DNA of 10,684 nt from Spirochaetales bacterium (GTDB taxonomy: Bacteria > Spirochaetota > Spirochaetia > DSM-27196 > PWMO01), in assembly GCA_007123465.1 (NCBI GenBank), contig SKLB01000349.1:1-10684 (forward strand), given 5' to 3'. The notes under the pieces were generated by a model. The model was not told the DNA's origin, did not search any database, and saw nothing but the letters and a program-made list of their open reading frames with translations. Within the stretch, counting starts at the first letter, position 1, and every line of letters begins with the position of its first letter. This document shows positions 5,396 through 10,684 of the stretch, one piece after another. The translations under genes were made by a program, and so were the position numbers.

Positions 5396-6382
5396 ATGAA
5401 CGCAAAGAAACACCTACCAACTATATTGATTGCGCTGCTGGCACTGGTCTTCTTGACCTACTGCGCAAACCCAACTACCAGTTCACCCAGCGAGATCCGC
5501 CAGGCCGAAGAGTCCGCCGACAGCGATGACGAGCCGGTCGATGACGAGCCGGTCGACGATGAGCCTGCCGGTGATGAGCCTGCCGATGATGAGCCTGCCG
5601 ATGATGAGCCGGTCGATGATGAGCCGGTCGACGATGAGCCGGTCGATGACGAGCCGGTCGATGATGAGCCGGTCGACGATGAGCCGGTCGACGATGAGCC
5701 GGTCGACGATGAGCCGGTCGACGAGACCAGCGTCAAACTCGAGTTTGGTGACTTGAGTGCGGAAGAGAAGCAGGCGCTGGAAGACGCGTTCGAAGGCAGT
5801 TTTGAGTTCGGTGAAGAAGACGGCGCCACGGTCTTGTATTCCAGTGCAAATGGGCAGAACAGCTACATGAGCCCGACTCTGACACATCCTGTCCCCAGGC
5901 CTGTCCGGCTCGGCGCGCAGTACCGCTTCAACAATGAGGGCATCACCGGCGGCGGGTACGCGTTTCACCTTGGGCTCACGCTCGCTGGAGAGCCGGTCTT
6001 CCGGCTGGCGCACAACGGATTGAGCGACGTCGGGGACCGCCCGGAAGTGACCGTTGAACGAGCCGAACGCGTGGAAGAGGACGGAGAAGTGCGCTATATC
6101 TGGCACGAGCTCGATGTGATCTCCGGTGCGGGTCGATGGTCCGGTACGGCGTCAAACGTCAGCCACGGCCTTGACAGCGACTACATTGTGATCACCGCGC
6201 TGTTCAACTCCGGCGGCGGCCTCAGCATCAATCTGGAGCAGGGGGAGAAGTCCTGGTGGGCCGAATCGAGTGTAGCAGCAGATCCGGAACAGTTTGACGG
6301 CTATCTGGTTGGTTACCAGGCTTCGGGCCGGCCGGGAACGCGTATAGTAACGATCCGCTCGGTAGAGATGGAAGCCCAGTAG
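5396..6382 (+). CDS. Lipoprotein with acidic DDEPV repeat region, function unknown
   Basis: The 328-residue product starts at ATG 5396, chosen because GGAG lies six nt upstream and because the signal sequence then has normal length; the frame is open from 5351. Residues 1-22 form a lipoprotein signal peptide (MNAKKH, then a hydrophobic core) ending in LTYC with the lipidation cysteine at 23. Tyr at -1 is unusual and would be tolerated only by relaxed lipobox rules such as those of spirochaetes. After a polar linker come 13 pentapeptides DDEPV/DDEPA (about residues 44-108), strongly acidic and probably an extended stalk that holds the rest away from the membrane. The remaining 220 residues look like a beta-rich domain (YRFNNEG, YAFHLGLTL, YIVITALFN, RIVTIRSVEM) that I do not recognise. 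It stands alone on the plus strand, convergent with the ABC operon. Confidence 0.75.
   Translation: MNAKKHLPTILIALLALVFLTYCANPTTSSPSEIRQAEESADSDDEPVDDEPVDDEPAGDEPADDEPADDEPVDDEPVDDEPVDDEPVDDEPVDDEPVDDEPVDDEPVDETSVKLEFGDLSAEEKQALEDAFEGSFEFGEEDGATVLYSSANGQNSYMSPTLTHPVPRPVRLGAQYRFNNEGITGGGYAFHLGLTLAGEPVFRLAHNGLSDVGDRPEVTVERAERVEEDGEVRYIWHELDVISGAGRWSGTASNVSHGLDSDYIVITALFNSGGGLSINLEQGEKSWWAESSVAADPEQFDGYLVGYQASGRPGTRIVTIRSVEMEAQ
5525..5719 (+). repeat. 15-bp tandem repeat, 13 units, coding
   Basis: Thirteen in-phase copies of a 15-bp unit (consensus GAYGAYGAGCCGGTC) encode DDEPV or DDEPA; unit 4 begins with Gly. Units 3-5 share the GCCTGCC variant, and the later units alternate GAT/GAC, so the array has grown by block duplication. 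Because each unit is a multiple of three, gain or loss changes only the length of the stalk. The array keeps several frames open on both strands, producing false ORFs. Confidence 0.95.
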
Positions 6383-6404
6383 ACAGCAGACCGATAACGT
6401 GGCC

Positions 6405-6433
6405 GCGTTCAGCGCGGCTACGTGGTTGAACGC
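6405..6433. terminator. Inverted repeat between convergent genes
   Basis: GCGTTCA (6405-6411) and TGAACGC (6427-6433) form a 7-bp stem with a 15-nt loop, 22 nt after the lipoprotein stop. No U tract follows on either strand, so it is at best a weak or Rho-assisted terminator. The remainder of 6434-6530 shows nothing I can name. Confidence 0.3.
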
Positions 6434-6530
6434 TGCGCCTGTCTCAAGCTGAGCAGGAGCCGAACGATGGAGTACGTGCGCGACATGGGCTCTGGCACGC
6501 GCTCTGGTTTGTAGCCGGCGGCCACCGACG

Positions 6531-8333
6531 CTACACAACGGCGATTTGTTCCTGCACCAGGCGGGCGTAGTGGCCGGCGGCCCGCATGAGCTCACTGTGC
6601 CTGCCATCCTCGACAATCCGACCGTGTTCCAGAACCAGGATACGGTCCGCGTCGCGGATGGTAGACAGGCGGTGGGCGATTACAAAGCTGGTTCTCCCCT
6701 GCAGTAGATGGCGCGTGGCGCGCTGAATGCGCAGTTCGGTCTCGGTATCGATGCTGCTGGTGGCCTCGTCGAGGATGAACAGTCTTGGATCGGCCAGCAC
6801 GGCGCGCGCAAACGAGACCAGCTGTTTCTCGCCGGTGGATAGTCCTGCGCCGCCTTCGCCAACGGCGCGTGCATATCCGCCCTCCAGCCCGCGAATGACT
6901 TCGTCGGCCGCAACCAGTCTGGCGGCCTGCTCGATCTGCTCATCGTCGGCATCCAGACGCCCGTAGCGGATATTGTCGCGGATGGTGCCGCGAAAGAGGT
7001 GCGGCGTCTGCAGCACATAGCCGAGGTGCCCATGCAGCCAGGCGAGACTTCGCTCGCGGATGTCCACGCCATCGATGAGAATGCGTCCCGCTGCAGGCTC
7101 GTAAAAGCGGCAGATAAGATTGACGATCGTTGACTTGCCGGCTCCAGTCTCTCCGATCAGCGCAACCGACTGACCGGCGGCCACATCGAGCGAGAAGTCT
7201 TCCAGCACCGGTTCTCCCTCTGAGTAGGAGAATGAGACTCGCTCAAAGGTGACACGCCCCTGCATGGCCGGCCACGCGTCACGCCGCGGCGCGAGCACGG
7301 TGCCGAATGTTGCCACCACCGCCTGGCTGTCGATAATCTCAGGAGCTGTTGTCAGAAGCGACGAGAGCCGCTCGGCGGCGCTCTGCGCCGCCTGAAACTC
7401 CGTCAACACCCGCGCTACTTCACGCACCGGCTCAAAAAACATGACCGTGTACCCCACAAACGCCACCACCGTCCCCAGCGTGAGTGTACCGAGCTGAACG
7501 CGCACACCGCCGTGCACAACCGCAAGCGCCGTTCCAACGCTGCCGATGAGGATCACCAGCGGCAGGTAGAGCGACGATAAGCTGGCGGCCCGGATTGCCG
7601 CGCCGCGCATACGCCCTGTGAGCCGCGAAAACTCTTCCAGATTGTCTGCTTCGCGGACGAGCGTCTTGGTCGTCGGCGTAGCGACTATGCCCTCGTTGAA
7701 CGCGGCGCTGATCTCACTGTTGAGCCGGCGTACGTGGCGCTGCTCCGTCAAAACCCGCCTCTGAAACCACACGCTGATCAGCGCCAGCGGAGGAACGACC
7801 GTCAGCACTATCAGCGCCAGGCGTGCATCGAGCAACAGCATCGCTGCGGCGGTGGCCGTCATGGCCGCCAGACCCCACGCCACATCGACCAGACCCCACG
7901 CGACAATCTCGCCGAGACGCTGTACATCGGAAGTGAGGCGGGTCATGATCCATCCGCGCGGGGTGCGATCAAAGTATGACATCGACAGGTGCTGGAGGTG
8001 CATGAAGGCGTCCTGGCGGAAACGGTGGATAACCCCCACCTCGATGCGTCCGGCGAGCGCAACCAGCAGCCATATCAGCACCCCCTGCAGCGCTGCCAGC
8101 GCCAGGTAGAAACCGGCAAAGGCTCCGAGACCGTCTGCCGATTGCGTTGTCACAAAACGATCGACCGCAAAACCGTTGAGCGCCGGAAACAGGGCATCGA
8201 TCACTCCTACGCCGATCATGATCAGCGCAAGACGGATCATCGTCGGGCGCAGAAAGCGTGCGCGGCGAATGAGGTCGAGCCAGAGCCGCGGGGTAAACTG
8301 CGTGGAACGTACTTGATCGCTATAAGTCGGCAT
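6531..8333 (-). CDS. ABC exporter half-transporter, consensus-site subunit (BmrD/TM288-like)
   Basis: This 600-residue protein has an N-terminal exporter-type transmembrane domain (about residues 25-320) and a C-terminal ATPase. Visible motifs: Walker A GETGAGKST (394-402), Q-loop Gln442 (VLQTPHLF), signature LSTGEKQ (from 498), Walker B LFILDE with catalytic Glu523, D-loop SSID and switch His554. The signature departs from LSGGQ, while Walker B is intact. In heterodimeric type IV exporters such as TM287/288, BmrCD and LmrCD this is the subunit whose Walker motifs build the active site and whose altered signature faces the partner's degenerate site. It should work in the inner membrane with the product of the preceding gene; substrate unknown, drug or lipid export likely. 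The start ATG 8333 has GGAG upstream and lies inside the end of the preceding gene. An open frame upstream to 8450 is the shadow of that overlap. Confidence 0.9.
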   Translation of the reverse strand: MPTYSDQVRSTQFTPRLWLDLIRRARFLRPTMIRLALIMIGVGVIDALFPALNGFAVDRFVTTQSADGLGAFAGFYLALAALQGVLIWLLVALAGRIEVGVIHRFRQDAFMHLQHLSMSYFDRTPRGWIMTRLTSDVQRLGEIVAWGLVDVAWGLAAMTATAAAMLLLDARLALIVLTVVPPLALISVWFQRRVLTEQRHVRRLNSEISAAFNEGIVATPTTKTLVREADNLEEFSRLTGRMRGAAIRAASLSSLYLPLVILIGSVGTALAVVHGGVRVQLGTLTLGTVVAFVGYTVMFFEPVREVARVLTEFQAAQSAAERLSSLLTTAPEIIDSQAVVATFGTVLAPRRDAWPAMQGRVTFERVSFSYSEGEPVLEDFSLDVAAGQSVALIGETGAGKSTIVNLICRFYEPAAGRILIDGVDIRERSLAWLHGHLGYVLQTPHLFRGTIRDNIRYGRLDADDEQIEQAARLVAADEVIRGLEGGYARAVGEGGAGLSTGEKQLVSFARAVLADPRLFILDEATSSIDTETELRIQRATRHLLQGRTSFVIAHRLSTIRDADRILVLEHGRIVEDGRHSELMRAAGHYARLVQEQIAVV

Positions 8334-10167
8334 GTTCTGCTCCGTGCTGTTGCTGCCACGTCCGTGCGAAGTGCCCGCCGGCGGAAAGCAGCGTGCGCGG
8401 CGGGCCCTGTTCGACCAGCCGGCCGTTATCGAATACAAAGACTTCGTCACAGCGTACCAGCGTGGTTGTACGATGCGAGACCAGAATAGTGGTAGCCTTG
8501 CGCTCGAACAGCGCTTCGCGGATGCGTGCGTCTGTGCGGGTATCCACCGCGCTCAAACTGTCGTCAAAGACGAGAATCGGGCTGCCGGTGAGCAGGGCTC
8601 GCGCGATGGCCACACGCTGCTTCTGCCCTCCCGACAGGGTAACACCCTTTTCTCCCACCGGTGTCTCGTAGCCCTCCTGAAAACTCTCGATCACCTCGTG
8701 GATTGCCGCCGAGCGCGCTGCTGCAAAGACCTCCATCTCGTGGGCAGAGCGGCGCACCAGCGAGATGTTTTCGCGCAGCGTGCGCGCAAAGAGAAACGGC
8801 TCCTGCATGACGTAGCCGATGTGGCGTCGCAGCCAGCGGCGCTCGATCCGGGTAATGTCAACACCGTCGATGAGAATCTCTCCGGAGTCCGGATCGTACA
8901 GACGCGCCAGCAGCATCAGCACGGTGGTCTTGCCCGAACCGGTTGCCCCCAGGAACCCGATAGTTTGTCCGCTCTCGATAGTGAAGCTCAGTTCCGCGAT
9001 GGTGGGAGCGCGAACTTCGCGTTCGACCGGCGATTGTTGCCCGGCGGGGTACGCAAACGAGACGTTGCGAAACTCGATGTTTCCCCGAACAGGCGGCTGC
9101 AGCGTTCCGGGGCCGGTGAGCCGCGGGTCAGCATCCTCGGACGGTTGCGCCAGGATCTCTGCGATGCGGCCGGCAGCAACGCGCGCCTTGCCGAGGTCTG
9201 CCAGCACCATGCCCATCTGGCGAATGGGCCACAGCAGCATCTGTTCCAGCATCAGAAAAACCAGCAGCGCGCCGACGGTGATCTCGCCGCGCAATGCCAG
9301 TAAGGTTCCGGCCACCAGAACTGCGCCGAGCTGAGCGATTACGAGCACCGTCGAGGTACCCCAGTAGCGGGCCAGCAGCATCAGCAGCTTCATTGTGACG
9401 CGGCGGTGGTGCTCGTTACGCCGTGCAAATCTGCGAAACTCCCACGGCTCGCGCGCAAACGCGCGAACCACGCGAATTCCGCTCAGATGCTCCTGCAGCA
9501 GCGCGGAAAGCTCGGCCTCGGCCTCATCCGAGCGCTCGAAGGCCTTCTGGACGTCGGCAAAGAAGCGATAGGTGAACCCGAACGCAACCGGCAGCAGCGC
9601 AACCGCAACGATAGTCAGGCCGGGGTGCAGGCGAAGCATCACCGGGATGGCGAGCACCACCATAGCCAGCGCTCGCCCCACTTCACTGAGCTGAATAGCG
9701 AAGAAACGTCGGATTGTGTCGAGATCGGAGGTACAGCGCTGCAGCAGGTCTCCCGAGGATGCCTGTGCGTGGTAGGCAACGCTGACCGACTGGAGGTGGC
9801 CGTAGAGCCGGTCACGCAGCGCCCGCGCGCCGCGCTCGGCCGCGACGGCGCTCAGGCGTCCGGCGGTGAAGACGCCCGCGCTATCGACAAGCGTGAACCC
9901 GATGATCAGCATCCCTCCCAGCCACAGGTGAGCGCGCAGGATGTCAACGCCCCCGACGGCGGCGACCAGCAGGCGTATCGAGCGAAACGGGGGCAACGGT
10001 GCACTGCCGAATACCGAGTCGATCATTGTCTGTACCATAAGCGGCACGGCAAACGCGCAGAGCGTTGCCAGTGCCGTTGCAGCGATGGCACCGATGAGCC
10101 GCGGAAGCTGCGGAGCGAGCATGCCGTAGAGGAGGCGGCTATCGGTGGTCCGATCGTTTAGCGCCAT
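8320..10167 (-). CDS. ABC exporter half-transporter, degenerate-site subunit (BmrC/TM287-like)
   Basis: The 615-residue protein has an exporter transmembrane domain (about residues 20-320) and an ATPase with Walker A GATGSGKTT (407-415), Q-loop Gln455 (VMQEPFLF), canonical signature LSGGQKQR (from 511), Walker B ILVFDD and switch His565 (VSHRTT). The catalytic carboxylate after Walker B is Asp536 instead of Glu, followed by SLSAVD. That is the pattern of the non-hydrolysing half of heterodimeric exporters. ATG 10167 has GAGGG seven nt upstream. The last 14 nt overlap the next gene, whose ribosome binding site lies inside this coding sequence, so translation is probably coupled and subunits are made in equal amounts. 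Expression is likely controlled by the leader ORF and terminator at 10253-10399. No accessory domain is visible. Confidence 0.9.
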   Translation of the reverse strand: MALNDRTTDSRLLYGMLAPQLPRLIGAIAATALATLCAFAVPLMVQTMIDSVFGSAPLPPFRSIRLLVAAVGGVDILRAHLWLGGMLIIGFTLVDSAGVFTAGRLSAVAAERGARALRDRLYGHLQSVSVAYHAQASSGDLLQRCTSDLDTIRRFFAIQLSEVGRALAMVVLAIPVMLRLHPGLTIVAVALLPVAFGFTYRFFADVQKAFERSDEAEAELSALLQEHLSGIRVVRAFAREPWEFRRFARRNEHHRRVTMKLLMLLARYWGTSTVLVIAQLGAVLVAGTLLALRGEITVGALLVFLMLEQMLLWPIRQMGMVLADLGKARVAAGRIAEILAQPSEDADPRLTGPGTLQPPVRGNIEFRNVSFAYPAGQQSPVEREVRAPTIAELSFTIESGQTIGFLGATGSGKTTVLMLLARLYDPDSGEILIDGVDITRIERRWLRRHIGYVMQEPFLFARTLRENISLVRRSAHEMEVFAAARSAAIHEVIESFQEGYETPVGEKGVTLSGGQKQRVAIARALLTGSPILVFDDSLSAVDTRTDARIREALFERKATTILVSHRTTTLVRCDEVFVFDNGRLVEQGPPRTLLSAGGHFARTWQQQHGAEHADL

Positions 10168-10252
10168 AACGGTACCCTCAGGTTACGCCGACGGCCGGCA
10201 GGTCATCTGCGGGCGGAACACACGCAGGCCGGACCGGCCGCGTGCGCGGGAC

Positions 10253-10279
10253 AAAAAAAACCAGCCGTTGCGGGCTGGT
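10253..10279 (-). terminator. Intrinsic terminator (attenuator) before the ABC operon
   Basis: On the minus strand a 7-bp perfect stem (ACCAGCC / GGCTGGT) with loop CGCAAC is followed by eight T (10260-10253). It is a textbook intrinsic terminator. It sits after the leader ORF and 85 nt before the ABC start, downstream of the operon's own promoter. It therefore acts within the operon leader and does not end the upstream membrane-protein gene. Confidence 0.85.
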
Positions 10280-10364
10280 CCGTATTTGCAGGATGGGTGC
10301 GACAGATGCCGCAGCGAGGACACCTCAGCGTAGCGCCGGGCGGCCGGCTCCCGAAAGGACCAGC
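10274..10364 (-). promoter_or_regulatory. Antiterminator pairing segments
   Basis: GCTGGTCC (minus strand 10364-10357, inside the leader ORF, codons 12-15) is the perfect complement of GGACCAGC (10281-10274), which forms the 5' arm of the terminator. Pairing of the two would prevent the terminator hairpin. The same leader segment (GGTCCTTT) can alternatively pair with the ribosome binding site region GGAGGACC over eight positions, two of them G-U. These are direct sequence complementarities; the regulatory meaning is inference. Confidence 0.6.
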
Positions 10365-10399
10365 GTGCGGTGGCGGTTGAGACTTGCGCTAATCATCAT
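10325..10399 (-). CDS. Leader peptide of the ABC exporter operon (24 codons)
   Basis: ATG 10399 is preceded at nine nt by a full Shine-Dalgarno AAGGAGG (10415-10409), stronger than those of either ABC gene, and a second ATG follows directly. The frame encodes 24 residues beginning MMISASLNRHRTLVL and ends with TGA at 10327-10325. It lies between a good promoter and an intrinsic terminator, with the ABC genes beyond. Such short, well-initiated ORFs before a terminator are leader peptides whose translation state decides read-through; BmrB before bmrCD in B. subtilis is the closest known analogue. There is no run of one amino acid, so a drug or ribosome-stalling cue is more likely than amino-acid starvation. 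Residues 9-11 (RHR) form a basic-X-basic motif like those at which macrolide-bound ribosomes stall. The peptide itself is probably functionless. Confidence 0.65.
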   Translation of the reverse strand: MMISASLNRHRTLVLSGAGRPALR

Positions 10400-10432
10400 C
10401 TGCACGGTCCTCCTTGCGGTTAATGTTGATTA

Positions 10433-10462
10433 CTAATACACCGACTGTGGCGCACATGTCAA
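10433..10462 (-). promoter_or_regulatory. Promoter of the leader and ABC operon
   Basis: A perfect -35 TTGACA (10462-10457) is followed after 18 nt by TATTAG (10438-10433), 4 of 6 matches to the -10 consensus. Transcription should start near 10426, about 11 nt before the leader's Shine-Dalgarno. It lies 22 nt after the stop of the upstream gene, so the operon has its own start. Confidence 0.65.
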
Positions 10463-10483
10463 GCGTGTCACCAAAGCACGCGT

Positions 10484-10684
10484 CTACCACCCGGCGCTAC
10501 GAGCCCAATAGAGCCCAACGGCACCGGCTGCTAATAGAGCCCAGAGCACGCGGCGGTGATCCCAGACGCGCCGGCCGTTGTAGGAGCCAAACGGAAAGAA
10601 CGGCAGGAGCACCTCGAACAGCAGCAGCGCCTGCACCGGCAGAACCGCGAGAGCGAGTACATCGCTTATCAGGGCGGGCGTGCC
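10484..10684 (-). CDS. C-terminal part of a membrane protein, possibly M50 site-2 protease-like
   Basis: The frame is open from the window edge to TAG (10486-10484), giving the last 66 residues. Two hydrophobic segments (VLALAVLPVQALLLFEVLL and VLWALLAAGAVGLYWA) flank a loop reading PFFPFGSYNGRRVWDHRR. This layout resembles the third motif of intramembrane M50 metalloproteases (N-x-x-P-F-G-P-L-D-G followed by a basic residue and a helix). Here the metal-binding Asp position would be Asn (YNG). The alignment is from memory and over a short piece, so the family assignment is tentative; if correct, the protein may be an inactive homologue. It is on the same strand as the ABC operon, which starts from its own promoter downstream. 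Confidence 0.45.
   Translation of the reverse strand, partial: GTPALISDVLALAVLPVQALLLFEVLLPFFPFGSYNGRRVWDHRRVLWALLAAGAVGLYWARSAGW

Noticed and set aside
5458..6106. Long minus-strand and alternative plus-strand open frames across the lipoprotein gene (SSSTG- or DRLIV-type repeats)
   Set aside because: They are products of the 15-bp repeat, which keeps several frames open. They lack ribosome binding sites, and the lipoprotein frame has a signal peptide and good start.
6467..6514. Short plus-strand frame starting ATGGAGTACGTG near the end of the ABC operon
   Set aside because: It has 15 codons, no good ribosome binding site and no recognisable sequence. It is most likely chance.
6511..6534. 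GTAGC...GCTAC inverted repeat at the end of the ABC operon as a terminator
   Set aside because: The 5-bp stem includes the stop codon and no U tract follows, so the support is too thin to list.
8332..9303. 323-residue open frame and several others on the plus strand inside the ABC genes
   Set aside because: They are complementary shadows of GC-rich ABC coding sequence, with no domain and no ribosome binding site.

Overview
The window is GC-rich chromosomal DNA from a bacterium that uses standard Shine-Dalgarno signals and sigma70-like promoters. A lipoprotein with a relaxed lipobox, a secreted small protein, a chromosomal PcfJ-like protein and a DUF1328 membrane protein would fit a Gram-negative-type, perhaps spirochaete-like, organism. 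That placement is a guess and nothing in the window fixes the taxon. There is no rRNA, tRNA, CRISPR array or intact transposase.

Layout. Positions 1-81 (+) are the 3' end of a membrane protein gene. A minus-strand block follows: a small secreted protein (3822-3370), a PcfJ-like protein (3181-1760) and an MFS transporter of the fosmidomycin-resistance type (1546-317), the last with its own promoter and a candidate terminator. Divergent from this block, at 3922-4142 (+), lies the wreck of a Phd/PIN-domain toxin-antitoxin pair. Next on the plus strand come a 55-residue DUF1328 gene (4248-4415), a YgeA-like aspartate/glutamate racemase (4453-5148), an intergenic region carrying three TATGCA-type dyads, and a lipoprotein (5396-6382) with 13 copies of a DDEPV/A pentapeptide encoded by a 15-bp tandem repeat.

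The right-hand third is a minus-strand operon for a heterodimeric ABC exporter. The first gene (10167-8320) has a degenerate catalytic site (Asp in place of the Walker B Glu). The second gene (8333-6531) has a normal Walker B and a non-canonical signature (LSTGE). The two genes overlap by 14 nt, and together they should form one functional and one degenerate ATP site. Upstream of the operon is a consensus -35 promoter (10433-10462), a 24-codon leader ORF with a strong ribosome binding site (10399-10325), and an intrinsic terminator with eight U (10279-10253). An 8-nt segment inside the leader ORF is perfectly complementary to the 5' arm of that terminator. This is the architecture of ribosome-mediated transcription attenuation, as known for bmrB-bmrCD of Bacillus subtilis, and it is the most interesting element here. 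At the right edge (10684-10484, minus) is the 3' end of a membrane protein resembling the C-terminus of site-2 (M50) proteases.
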